Below, in pieces: positions 28,801 to 37,221 of a DNA stretch of 64,000 nucleotides (its first letter is position 1; each line of letters starts with the position of its first letter). The DNA lies in NCBI RefSeq assembly GCF_001613505.1, contig NZ_BDCM01000003.1, positions 1-64,000 on the forward strand, written 5' to 3'. Below the pieces are notes generated by a model. It saw nothing but the letters and a program-made list of their open reading frames with translations, had not been told where the DNA came from and did not search any database. Source of the stretch: Nocardia mikamii NBRC 108933 (lineage in GTDB: Bacteria; Actinomycetota; Actinomycetes; Mycobacteriales; Mycobacteriaceae). Made by a program: the position numbers and the translations under genes.

Positions 28801-28934
28801 ACGCGATCCGGCGTCACCTCGGGATGGGCGGCGAGGTAGTCCGCGACCGCGGCCGCCTCCGATCCCAGCAGATCCGGGTTGTCGCTGGACAGCAGGATCG
28901 CGACGCTGCCGTCGGGCAGGCGGTAGCTAGACAT
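25890..28934 (-). CDS. mbtD: Polyketide synthase AT-KR-ACP (MbtD-like)
   Basis: A 1014-residue PKS without its own ketosynthase. AT (about 97-430): VFPGQGSQRPG, active-site Ser 189 in GHSQGEIAAA, and YPAH in the specificity loop. KR (about 650-880): VIVGGTGKLGLDF NADPH site, Ser and Tyr in SSLSATLG..HMVYSAVNRM. ACP (about 930-1010): LGLDSLQALDLR. The ATG at 28934 overlaps the KS gene by 8 nt. It matches M. tuberculosis MbtD in domains and length. It would select the extender (GHSQG and Y at the first specificity position point to methylmalonyl) and reduce the beta-keto group to the beta-hydroxy acid of the siderophore. Confidence 0.9.
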   Translation of the reverse strand: MSSYRLPDGSVAILLSSDNPDLLGSEAAAVADYLAAHPEVTPDRVADMLFRTRSPRRHRALVMADAQTDVIAALRAVADGRPHPAVVRSERAATAQRVAYVFPGQGSQRPGMGAMLYEHSSAYRDAVDECDKVFHDLYGWSPRAYLLEAGRQADDKALTVQPALFMQMVGVAAMWQAAGVAPGVTVGHSQGEIAAAYVSGAQTLRDAVRIVTTRAQIVDDRKLSGYSMAVLGIDRDECEDLIARQADFVELSVINSRHIIAISGERDAVVGIVETLNAAGKFAKEIRVQYPAHTSYVSTARELLAATVGPEMDNHAFTDTDIDCIGATMGDRIHSGLSTVDYWYMNLRNRVRFDLAIRTAADAGATTFLEISEHPTLMLAMQENLAEISGQREFQALGTSRRTAEDLREFTRNLATVAVHDANYRWEALRESGDGGVPALPLLDFPNTRMSAKSLWAPFDYARAAHKPLADSDRDDSTVAPRRVVETWTRLQRRTMVPPRTFAVIDPAGTNEDLAAAVRTAAPRQGATVVEPGSGTRPDTVVVLVPQSSADGPVRDVAEFLGARAWLDDLDGIGDIWLVTSGGEQVVESDLPDPFHAAVQAGFRCLAAEHVGVAFRHADLGAGVDPTAAAKGLLGAIHIAAEPELAVRDGGFYAKRLILDDTAGDAPLRAEELREVVIVGGTGKLGLDFCAQFAAAGAGRITLISRSGGTAAAGARIAEIGARYDTEVVVRRCDAGDAKALGALAAEYAASPATLIVHAAVDYEAAAADPAPSTISAAATAKSVVLHNLTRIFPRTDDGRVVVCSSLSATLGGRGHMVYSAVNRMLDAQAAHYRAEGIRCSSVQWGLWRAVGADHAEALARISGTGLLPMDPAVAVAAGFAPRAANVLVAAAQWGRIRDLFSVFGFAPLFAELPEDEPEPAPPVAEPAAEPVPAAEVAAVPRDVADSVRDALRAVMGLEPDEAVDGSVPLVALGLDSLQALDLRKRVEAELRRDLPVTAILGGASLDEVVALLG

Positions 28935-30225
28935 GACTCTCCTCTTCGGCCGGAACGGCCAGCAGCGCATGGGCGTTCGTGCCCGAGACGCCGAACGACG
29001 ACACCGCCGCGTAGCGCACACCGTCGTGCGGCTGCCAGTCCTCGAGTTTCGCGGCCAGCCGCAAGCCGGTCGCGTCCCAATCGACCTTGCCGGTCGGATT
29101 GTCGGCGAAGCGGGTCGGCGCGATCTGTCCGTGCAGACCGCTGAGCAGCACCTTGATCAGGCCGAGCATGCCCGCCGCCGCCTGGGCGTGGCCCAGATTC
29201 GATTTCACCGAGCCCAGGCGCGCGGCGCCGGAACCGTAGACGCGGTCCAGCGCCTCGAGTTCCAGCGGGTCCCCGACCGCGGTCGCGGTGCCGTGTCCTT
29301 CGATCATGCCGACGACCTCGGGCGAAATACCCGCTGCCGCCACGGTCGCGCGGATCAGCCGCTCCTGCGCCCGGCTGCTCGGCACGGCGATCGGTGCCCC
29401 CGCGCCGTTGTGATTGACCCGGGTGGCGAGCACCCGGGCGTAGATCCGGCGACCGCCCGCACGGGCCCGCGATTCGCGTTCGAGTACGAGAACGCCCGCG
29501 CCCTCACCCCACAGCGTGCCGTCGGCGGCATCGGAATACGGTTTGCACTGTCCGTCCGCGGCCAGCGCGTTGTTCTTGGAGAATTCGAAGAACGCGGCGG
29601 GCGAACCCATCACGCACACCGCTCCGGCCAGCGCCCAGTCACATTCCCCGGCGCGGATCGCCGCCGCCGCCATATGTACCGCCGACAGTGACGAGGCGCA
29701 GGCGGTGTCGACCACGATCGACGGGCCGCCGAGACCGAGACAGTTGGAGATCCGCCCCGCCACCGCCCCGAGCGCGGCACCGGCGGCGCGGTAGCCGGAA
29801 TAGTCGTTGACTTCGGCGCCGTGCGGACCGTATTCGGTCGGTGAGGCGCCCATATAGCAGCCCACCTCGTCACCGTCTACGGCCGCGGGATCGATGCCGG
29901 CGTTCTCCAGCGCCCGCCAGGCCACCCGCAGCGCCACCCGCTGCTGCGGATCCATCGCGACGGCCTCGCGCGGGGTGATGCCGAAGAACATCGGATCGAA
30001 TTCCGCTGCGCGATCGAGAAATCCGCCGGCGTCGCAGACCGCCGCCCAGCCTTCGCGGCGCGACAGGTTCAGCAGTTCGGCGAGCGGCCAGCCGCGGTCG
30101 CGCGGGAACGGCCCGGTCAGATCGCGCGCCTGCGACAGTGCCGCCCAGTACTGTCCGGGCGTCTCGATGCCACCGGGCGCCTCGACGGCGAAACCGCTGA
30201 CGACGATCGGATCCGCGTCACTCAT
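28927..30225 (-). CDS. mbtC: Polyketide ketosynthase (MbtC-like)
   Basis: A 432-residue stand-alone beta-ketoacyl synthase. The catalytic triad is intact: Cys 176 in VDTACASSLSAVH, His 311 in EGHGTATAVGDPLE, His 346 in KSNLGHAQAAAG. It works in trans with the next protein (AT-KR-ACP), condensing an acyl starter with the extender to build the hydroxy-acid part, as MbtC does with MbtD. The start ATG overlaps the thioesterase stop (ATGA). Confidence 0.92.
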   Translation of the reverse strand: MSDADPIVVSGFAVEAPGGIETPGQYWAALSQARDLTGPFPRDRGWPLAELLNLSRREGWAAVCDAGGFLDRAAEFDPMFFGITPREAVAMDPQQRVALRVAWRALENAGIDPAAVDGDEVGCYMGASPTEYGPHGAEVNDYSGYRAAGAALGAVAGRISNCLGLGGPSIVVDTACASSLSAVHMAAAAIRAGECDWALAGAVCVMGSPAAFFEFSKNNALAADGQCKPYSDAADGTLWGEGAGVLVLERESRARAGGRRIYARVLATRVNHNGAGAPIAVPSSRAQERLIRATVAAAGISPEVVGMIEGHGTATAVGDPLELEALDRVYGSGAARLGSVKSNLGHAQAAAGMLGLIKVLLSGLHGQIAPTRFADNPTGKVDWDATGLRLAAKLEDWQPHDGVRYAAVSSFGVSGTNAHALLAVPAEEESHV

Positions 30226-30974
30226 GATGTGGTCTCCATTTCCGCGACCAGCAGCTCCGCGATGCCCTCGACGTGGTCGTGCAGATAGAAGTGGCCACCG
30301 TCGAACATCGACACTCGCAGGTGCGATTCGGTGTGCTGCTGCCAGCCGTAGAGGTCGCCCATGGTGACGTATTCGTCGTCGCTGCCGCCCATCGCCTGAA
30401 CGGGCGCCTGCACGCGCACGTCCGCTGGGCAGGAATAACGGTCGAAGGCGGCGTAGTCGGCCTTGAGCGCCGGAAGCGCCATCCGCATCAGCTCACGATT
30501 GCCGAGCAGATCCGAGCCCGTGCCCTCCAGCCCGGCCATATGGTCGAGCAACTGTTCGTCCTCGGTGGGATGGTTCGGCATCTCGGCGACCCGTCCCGGC
30601 GGAACCGCGCCCGAGACCGCGAGCAATCGCACCGGAACTCCCTCGGATTCGGCGATGCGCACGAATTCGAAGGCCACGATCGACCCCATGCTGTGGCCCA
30701 GTACCGTGATCGGCTCGTCGCGATTCCACGGGGAGAGCGCGAATTCGCCGAAGGCGCCCTCGGCGATCTCGGGCAGCGTCTGTAGCGCGGCCTCGCGAGC
30801 CCGGTCCTGGCGGCCGGGGTACTGCAGCACACCGACGTCGAAGTGTTCACGCAACTGCTTCGAGAAGGGCCGGTAGGTCGATGCGCCGCCGCCCGCGTGC
30901 GGGCAGATGATCAGCGGCGCGCTCGCACCGCGCGGTGCGTGGAACTGCCGGATCCAACCGGGTGCTGCTGCCAT
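30222..30974 (-). CDS. Type II thioesterase (MbtT/GrsT-like)
   Basis: A 250-residue alpha/beta hydrolase starting MAAAPGWIRQFHAPRGASAP. The P-loop-like CPHAGGGAS, nucleophile Ser 95 in GHSMGS and the late DGGHFYLHDH His are type II thioesterase marks. Alternative starts at 30992 and 31001 (GTG overlapping the NRPS stop) are possible; I prefer 30974, with AGGAG ten bases upstream. In mycobactin clusters such an enzyme clears mis-primed carriers or helps release. It follows directly after the C-A-PCP-E-C synthetase, none of whose domains is a thioesterase, so product release is also possible. Confidence 0.88.
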   Translation of the reverse strand: MAAAPGWIRQFHAPRGASAPLIICPHAGGGASTYRPFSKQLREHFDVGVLQYPGRQDRAREAALQTLPEIAEGAFGEFALSPWNRDEPITVLGHSMGSIVAFEFVRIAESEGVPVRLLAVSGAVPPGRVAEMPNHPTEDEQLLDHMAGLEGTGSDLLGNRELMRMALPALKADYAAFDRYSCPADVRVQAPVQAMGGSDDEYVTMGDLYGWQQHTESHLRVSMFDGGHFYLHDHVEGIAELLVAEMETTS

Positions 30975-30997
30975 GCTCGTCTGACTCCTCATATCTG

Positions 30998-33900
30998 TCA
31001 CTGCCACATCCGCCGCATCACCAGCAGGCCCTGATCCTCGTCGTCGAGCACGGTGGTGTCGGCGACGGCGCGGTCGGGCTGTTCGGCGATGGCGTGCAAC
31101 GTGTTCCGGAAGGCGGTCTCGACGATGCGGGCATCGTCGGCTTCGAAGCTGTCCTCGGCGTAGAACACCACGGCCTGCACGGCGTCGCCGGGCAGCAGGG
31201 AATTCGCCGGGAAGATCATCAGCAGCAGGGCGTTGTCGGTGGCGCCGCCGCCCTCGAACGACACCAGCTCCAAACCTCCCTCGCGCAACGAGGTTTCCAG
31301 CTCGTCGCGCCCCGGCGGATAGGACTGGAAGACGAACATGCTGTCGAACAGCTTGCGCGCCGCCGGTCCGGATCGTCCCGCCGCCCGCATCGCCGAGGTG
31401 AGCCGGTACTGGTGGTACTCCATGAGATCCACGCGGTGACGTTGCATCTCGGCGAGATGGTCGCGCCAGGTGCGGTCGCCGGCCAGGTCGATCGCGACCG
31501 GGATGGTGTTGGCGAAACACCCGACGGCATGGTCGACGCCGTCGAGATCGGCGGGCCGGCCCGACACCACCTCACCGAACACCGTTGCCTGCTCGCCGGT
31601 GACGTAACGCAGCGCGTTGGCCCAGGCGAGCTGGCAGACCAGGCTGAAGGTGGCGCCCTGCTCGGCGGCCAGTTGGGTGGCGCGCGCGACCGTGTCGTCG
31701 TCGAGGACGAATGTGCGCCCCTCCGGCACACCGCCACTGTCGGGCGTGCGGGCCGGGGCGACGAGGCACGGCCGCACATCCTCGAGATAGCTCTGCCAGG
31801 CCGCCTCGGTGGCCTGCTCCCGATCGCGGGTGAGGCGCAGGAAGCGCGCGAAGGTCTCCGGATCGCCGAGCGGCTGCCCGCCGCGACCGGCGTATTCGGC
31901 GAAGATCTCGCGCGGCAGCAACTGGCCCGACCAGCCGTCGGTGAGCAGATGGTGCGAGGTCAGTACCACCATGTGGTGGTCGTCGGGAAGATGCACCACC
32001 GTCACTCGCAGGAGCGGTCCGTGCGTGAGATCGAAATGTTCGGCCTGGTCGGCGCGGAAGAACTCCCGCAACCGCTGCTGCGCGTCGGGCAGTTCCGCGA
32101 AGTCGATCTCGCGCACCGGGATTCGCATGTGGTCGGCGACCACCGCGTACGGCTGTCCGGCATGAGACACCGACATCGATACGCGCAGATTGGGATAGCG
32201 ATTCAGCACGGTGTCGAACGATGCGGCCAGCAGTGGCTGGTCGAGTTCACCGCGCACCCCGATCAGCGTCTGCACGTTGTAGACGTCGTTGCCCGCGGAG
32301 CCGAGCGCGGTGAAGTACAAGCCGGCCTGCAGCGGTGCCAGCGGATAGATGTCCACGCAGCCGCGATACAGCGCCTGCCAGCGATCCAGGTCCAGCTGGG
32401 ACACCTCGTCGGCGACGACGTCGCTGGGCGTGAGGCGGCGAACCGGGTTGTCGCGCACCGTCTTCACGAGTTCACCGAGCCCCTCGGTCCACAGCTGCGC
32501 CAGTTCGCCGGCTTCGTCGTCGGACAGCGGTCCCGCCGGGAAGCGGAAGGAGGCATGCAACCGCACGCTGTCGCCGTCGGCCAGCGCCACGGTGTTGATG
32601 TCCAGCAGGGCGGGGGCCGGCATCGCCGGATCCGCATGACCGCCCATGTAGCCGAATTCCGGTGCGGCATCCCAGGTTCGGACCGATTCGCGGTCGGCGG
32701 CGCCGGACGAGGCGAAGCGGCCCATGTAGTTGAAACTCACCTGTGGTGAGGGTGAACCCGCCAGCTCGGCGCGGGTTTCGGGATTGAGCCGGCTCAGCAG
32801 TCCCCAGCCGATTCCCGATTCGGGCACCGCGAGCAGTTGCTCCTTGACCGCTTTCACCGCGGATTCGACCTGCTCGCCCGCATCCGGGATATTCAGCGAC
32901 ACCGGATAGGTGGTGGTGAACCAGCCGACGGTGTTGGCCAGATCGACTCCGTTGAACAGGGTTTCGACCCGGCCGTGCCGTTCCATCGTCAACGCCACCG
33001 CCTCCGCGTCCCGGTCGCGACGGCGGCGGAAGCGATGGATCGCCACGGCCAGCGAGGCGACCTGGATGTCGAGGAAGTCGCAGCCGAAAGCCGTGGCGGC
33101 CGTGCTCATCAGGAACGCGGTGTCGTCCGCGTCGAGGGTGGCCGTGACCTCGCGCACGGTCGCGACGGTGTCGACGGCCGGGTCCAGGGCGCGGCTGCCG
33201 AGCAGCGGATCCACCGCCTCGGCGGCCGCGCGCCAGTACGGCAGCGTCGCGAGTACGGCGTCGCTGTTCGCGACGTGCACCAGGCTGGTGTTCCAGGTCT
33301 TGACCGAGGTTCCCGGCTGCGGTTCGACCGTCGCGGCCGCGACGCCCCACAGGCCGCGCAGATCGTCGTGCAGAACCCGCCAGGACACCCCGTCGACCAC
33401 CAGGTGGTGGACGACCAGCAGCAGCCGACCCTGCGTTCCGTCGGCGGAGTGCACCCAGGCGGCGGCGAGCATGCGGCCCGCCGCGGGGTCCAGCTGCGCG
33501 CTCAACTCGGCCAGTTGCTCGTTCAGGCGCGCACCCGCGCCGCGGTCCCAGTTCTCGTCGCCGACCACGATCTCCGCGACGGTGGGCGCGGCGGTCGGCT
33601 CGTCCGGTTCCGGGACGTAATAGGCCGTGGCGCCCTGTGGATCGGTGCCGAGCCGCGCGCGCAACATCGGATGGCGGGCGGCCAGCGCCGAGACCACCTC
33701 GGCGATCTGCTCGCGAGTGCTGTGCGCGGGCGCCACGACCGTGGTGGCCTGGGTGTAGGCGTGGTAGTCGTCGGATTGTTCGATCAGCAGGGCCGCGATG
33801 GGGTTGAGCGGGATCCAGCCGGACGGGCTCTGCGCCTCGACCGGGGCCGGGCCGCCGCTCTCGACGATCGGCTCGCACGCCGCGGCGATGCGGGCGATCG

Positions 33901-36900
33901 TGCGCGCGTCGAACAGGGCGCTTGTGGTGATCAGCAATCCGTACTTCTTCAGCGCCGACGCCATCCGGATCGCGCTGATGGAATCGCCGCCCAGAGCCAG
34001 GAAATCGTCGTCGGCCGCCAGCGCGGTGGTATCGCCGAGGTGCAGCACCGCGCGCACCACCTCAGCGACCGCGGCTTCGGCGCCCGCACGCAGTTCCCGG
34101 CCGTGACCGGTGCTGCCCCCGAGATCCGGGTGCGGCAGTGCCCGGCGGTCGAGTTTGCCGTTGGCGGTCAGCGGCAGTGCCGCCAGCTTCACCAGTGCGG
34201 TGGGGATCATGTATTCCGGCAGGCGTTGCGCCAGTGCGGCTTTGATGCGCTCGGCGTTCTCGGCGTCGCCACCGGTGGTGAATTCCGAATTCGCTTCGGG
34301 CACATAGTAGGCCACCAGCGCCAGGTCGTGACTCTGCGCGCCCTGCGGCACGGTGATCGCCACAGCGGAGGCGATTCCGGGTACGCGGCGCAACACGGTG
34401 CCGATCTCACCGAGCTCGATGCGATGCCCGCGCACCTTCACCTGATCGTCGACCCGGCCCAGATATTCCATGCGGCCCTGCGAATTCCAGCGCACGATAT
34501 CGCCGGTGCGATACATCCGGGCACCGGGCTCGCCGGCGAACGGGCACGCCACGAAGGCGCCGGCGGTCAGATCGGGGCGGCGGTGGTAGCCCTGCGCGAG
34601 CTGCACGCCGCCGAGGTAGAGCTCACCGATCACGCCGGGCGGGACCTGCCGCAACCGCTCGTCCAGCACGTAGACCGACGAATTCCATTCGGGCCGGCCG
34701 ATGAGCGCCGGTTCGAGCGCAGCGCCGGAGGTGGCTTCGGTGTTCGTGCGGCCGGCGAAGTCCTCGTGCATGAGGTCCATCGAGCCCTCGGTCGGGCCGT
34801 AGAGGCCCAGCACCGTGCCGCCGAAGAAGCGACTCGATTCCTCGACCAGCGCCGGCGGTACCGCCTCGCCGCCCAGGTACACGTAGCGCATGGATTGCAG
34901 CCGCGCCGGATCCGGTCCGGCGTCGATGAAGGCGCGAACCACACTGGGCACCAACGAGATCTGTGTGATGCGATGCCGGTGGATGATCTCGGCGAGCGCT
35001 TCCACGTCGGCCTGCCACCACTGCGGCGGCGGCAGCACCGTCGCCGATCCGGTGCACAGCGCGTTCACCAGTTCGAAGACCGAGACGTCGAAGCCGATCG
35101 GCGCCTTCTGCAGGATGCGCTCCTCGCCGAAGCCGAGGTAGTCGCGCATCCACTGCACGTGGTTGGCGATGCCGCGATGGTGGATCACGACACCTTTGGG
35201 GCGGCCGGTGGTGCCGGAGGTGTAGAGCAGATAGGCGGGGTCGAGCGGATGCGGGGTCCGCGTCAGTTCGGCCGGTGACAGCTCCGAGCCGTCGAGTGCG
35301 GACAGGCGTTCGATCACCCGCTGGTCGGTGAGATCGATGGTGGACACATCGGTTTCGACGCTCAACGCCTGGCCGGCCGATCTCAGCAGGAGCGCCGGCT
35401 CGGCATCGCCGAGCATGTACTCGATGCGGTCGATCGGGTAGCTGGGGTCGATCGGGAAATACACCGCGCCGACGCGCAGCACCGCCGCGAACGCGATCGG
35501 CAGCCGTTCACTGCGTTCGGCGTAGACACCGACGCGATCGCCGGGCCGCACCCCGTCTTCCAGCAGCAGTCGCGCGAGCCGGTTCACCCGGGTATCGAAT
35601 TCGCGGTAGCTCAGTTCGATATCGCCGAACACCACGGCCGTGCGGTCCGGGTAGGTGCGCGCGGAGGCGCGGATCATCGCGTCGGCGGTCTCCGCCTCGA
35701 TCGGCACCGCGGCGCCGTGCGACCACCGCGCCAACGCCGCGCGGTCGGTCGCCGACAGCGTGGCCAGCTCCGACACCCGCCGATCGTCGGTCGCGGTGGC
35801 GAGCACCAGATCGATGTACTCGTGCAGGCGATCGATCGTGACGGCGTCGAAAAGGTCGGTGCGATAGGTGATCTGGACGTCGGTCCGATCACCGTGCATG
35901 AACGTCTCCACCACCAGCGGCAGCAGGGCGGCGCCGTTGTCCATCAGCTCCCAGCGGGTGGTGACGTCCGGCAGCTGGGGGCCGTCGATCTTCTGGTGCA
36001 GGAACAGCACCATCGTGTCGAACAGATTCGAGCCGACGTTGCCGGTCGCGGCGTTCACCGCGCGGACGATGCCCTCCTGCGGGAAATGCTTGTGCCCGAA
36101 GGCGTCGGTGATCACGCCGCGCACCTGTTCGACCAGCTCGGCGAAGCGCTGATCGTCACGGCCGGCGATGTGCAGCGGGAGCATATTGCTGAGATTGCCG
36201 ATCAGCAGCTCCATCCCGGACTCTTCGCGGTTGGCCACGGTGGTGCCGATGACCATGTCGCCGCGCCCGGTCATCTCACGCAGCGCGATGTAATAGGCGG
36301 CGAGGAATACCGAGAACGGGGTGGTGCGCAGCTCGGCGGTGAGGCGGCGCAGCGCGGTGTCGGCGGCCGCGCTCAGCGGGCGATCGCGGCGGGCACCGCG
36401 TTCGGTGGCCGCCACGGGGCGGCGATCGTAGGGCAGTTGCAGCTCCGGCAGTTCACCGTCGAAGCAGCTCTGCCAGAAGCGAATATCCTCGGCGTGGTCG
36501 TCTGCGGCGAACCGGTCGGCCTCCCATTCGGCGAAGTCGGCGACCTGCAACCGCAGCGGCTCCACCGTGACCGGGCCGGTCAGCGCCTGCCGGTAGAAGT
36601 TCTCCACATCCCGGGAGAGGGCGGGCAATGTCATCCCGTCCCACGCGATGTGCTGAATCACCACCACCGCGACCACTTCGGTGGCGGATATCCGGACGAA
36701 GGTCACCCGCAGCGAGGATTCCGAGGTCAGATCGAAGGTTTCGCGGGCCGCGGCCTCGGTCAGCTCGCGCAACCGCCCCCGGGCCTGCTCCTCGGCGAGA
36801 CCGGACAGATCCTCCTCCACCAGCCGGGGTGGCAGGTCGGCGTGGATCCGCTGATAGGGCTCACCGTCCTCATCGGTGTGATAGGTGGTGCGCAGCACCT

Positions 36901-37171
36901 CGTGCCGCTCGACGAGCGCGGCGAAGGCCGTGCGCAGCGCCCCCACATCGATCGGTTCGGCGGCCACCGCGCCCTCGAAGGTCAGCGCCAGGCACAGGTT
37001 GTAGGCGGAGCTGCCGGGCGAAATCTGCTGATGCGCCCACACGTAACGCTGTCCGAACGACAACGGCGCCCGCTGCGGATCCCGGCGTACCGGCACGGTC
37101 GTGGCGGTGGCCAAACCTTCCTCGGCGAGCCGAGCCGCCATCGCTACCTGCAGGTCTTCCAGCGAACGCAT
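30998..37171 (-). CDS. Nonribosomal peptide synthetase C-A-PCP-E-C (MbtE/MbtF-like)
   Basis: About 2057 residues from the ATG at 37171; an in-frame TTG lies 12 nt upstream. Domains: C (about 35-450, active site QHIAWDG near 172, catalytic His kept), A (about 490-980; LLYTSGTTGRPKG near 650, LYGPTEGS, YRTGD, NGKLDRR), PCP (Ser in LGGDSI near 1064), E (about 1085-1525, HHLVVDG near 1254 with SFNYMGRF), and a last C (about 1590-2030, HHLLTDGW near 1740). It would load one amino acid, probably a hydroxylysine, epimerise it and end on a condensation domain with no downstream module in cis. It follows the MbtB-like gene by 50 nt and overlaps or abuts the thioesterase. Confidence 0.9.
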   Translation of the reverse strand: MRSLEDLQVAMAARLAEEGLATATTVPVRRDPQRAPLSFGQRYVWAHQQISPGSSAYNLCLALTFEGAVAAEPIDVGALRTAFAALVERHEVLRTTYHTDEDGEPYQRIHADLPPRLVEEDLSGLAEEQARGRLRELTEAAARETFDLTSESSLRVTFVRISATEVVAVVVIQHIAWDGMTLPALSRDVENFYRQALTGPVTVEPLRLQVADFAEWEADRFAADDHAEDIRFWQSCFDGELPELQLPYDRRPVAATERGARRDRPLSAAADTALRRLTAELRTTPFSVFLAAYYIALREMTGRGDMVIGTTVANREESGMELLIGNLSNMLPLHIAGRDDQRFAELVEQVRGVITDAFGHKHFPQEGIVRAVNAATGNVGSNLFDTMVLFLHQKIDGPQLPDVTTRWELMDNGAALLPLVVETFMHGDRTDVQITYRTDLFDAVTIDRLHEYIDLVLATATDDRRVSELATLSATDRAALARWSHGAAVPIEAETADAMIRASARTYPDRTAVVFGDIELSYREFDTRVNRLARLLLEDGVRPGDRVGVYAERSERLPIAFAAVLRVGAVYFPIDPSYPIDRIEYMLGDAEPALLLRSAGQALSVETDVSTIDLTDQRVIERLSALDGSELSPAELTRTPHPLDPAYLLYTSGTTGRPKGVVIHHRGIANHVQWMRDYLGFGEERILQKAPIGFDVSVFELVNALCTGSATVLPPPQWWQADVEALAEIIHRHRITQISLVPSVVRAFIDAGPDPARLQSMRYVYLGGEAVPPALVEESSRFFGGTVLGLYGPTEGSMDLMHEDFAGRTNTEATSGAALEPALIGRPEWNSSVYVLDERLRQVPPGVIGELYLGGVQLAQGYHRRPDLTAGAFVACPFAGEPGARMYRTGDIVRWNSQGRMEYLGRVDDQVKVRGHRIELGEIGTVLRRVPGIASAVAITVPQGAQSHDLALVAYYVPEANSEFTTGGDAENAERIKAALAQRLPEYMIPTALVKLAALPLTANGKLDRRALPHPDLGGSTGHGRELRAGAEAAVAEVVRAVLHLGDTTALAADDDFLALGGDSISAIRMASALKKYGLLITTSALFDARTIARIAAACEPIVESGGPAPVEAQSPSGWIPLNPIAALLIEQSDDYHAYTQATTVVAPAHSTREQIAEVVSALAARHPMLRARLGTDPQGATAYYVPEPDEPTAAPTVAEIVVGDENWDRGAGARLNEQLAELSAQLDPAAGRMLAAAWVHSADGTQGRLLLVVHHLVVDGVSWRVLHDDLRGLWGVAAATVEPQPGTSVKTWNTSLVHVANSDAVLATLPYWRAAAEAVDPLLGSRALDPAVDTVATVREVTATLDADDTAFLMSTAATAFGCDFLDIQVASLAVAIHRFRRRRDRDAEAVALTMERHGRVETLFNGVDLANTVGWFTTTYPVSLNIPDAGEQVESAVKAVKEQLLAVPESGIGWGLLSRLNPETRAELAGSPSPQVSFNYMGRFASSGAADRESVRTWDAAPEFGYMGGHADPAMPAPALLDINTVALADGDSVRLHASFRFPAGPLSDDEAGELAQLWTEGLGELVKTVRDNPVRRLTPSDVVADEVSQLDLDRWQALYRGCVDIYPLAPLQAGLYFTALGSAGNDVYNVQTLIGVRGELDQPLLAASFDTVLNRYPNLRVSMSVSHAGQPYAVVADHMRIPVREIDFAELPDAQQRLREFFRADQAEHFDLTHGPLLRVTVVHLPDDHHMVVLTSHHLLTDGWSGQLLPREIFAEYAGRGGQPLGDPETFARFLRLTRDREQATEAAWQSYLEDVRPCLVAPARTPDSGGVPEGRTFVLDDDTVARATQLAAEQGATFSLVCQLAWANALRYVTGEQATVFGEVVSGRPADLDGVDHAVGCFANTIPVAIDLAGDRTWRDHLAEMQRHRVDLMEYHQYRLTSAMRAAGRSGPAARKLFDSMFVFQSYPPGRDELETSLREGGLELVSFEGGGATDNALLLMIFPANSLLPGDAVQAVVFYAEDSFEADDARIVETAFRNTLHAIAEQPDRAVADTTVLDDEDQGLLVMRRMWQ

Positions 37172-37221
37172 CTGACGAACCAATCTGTCTACAACGAAAA
37201 CTCGGGTGCCCGGTGCTGCGG

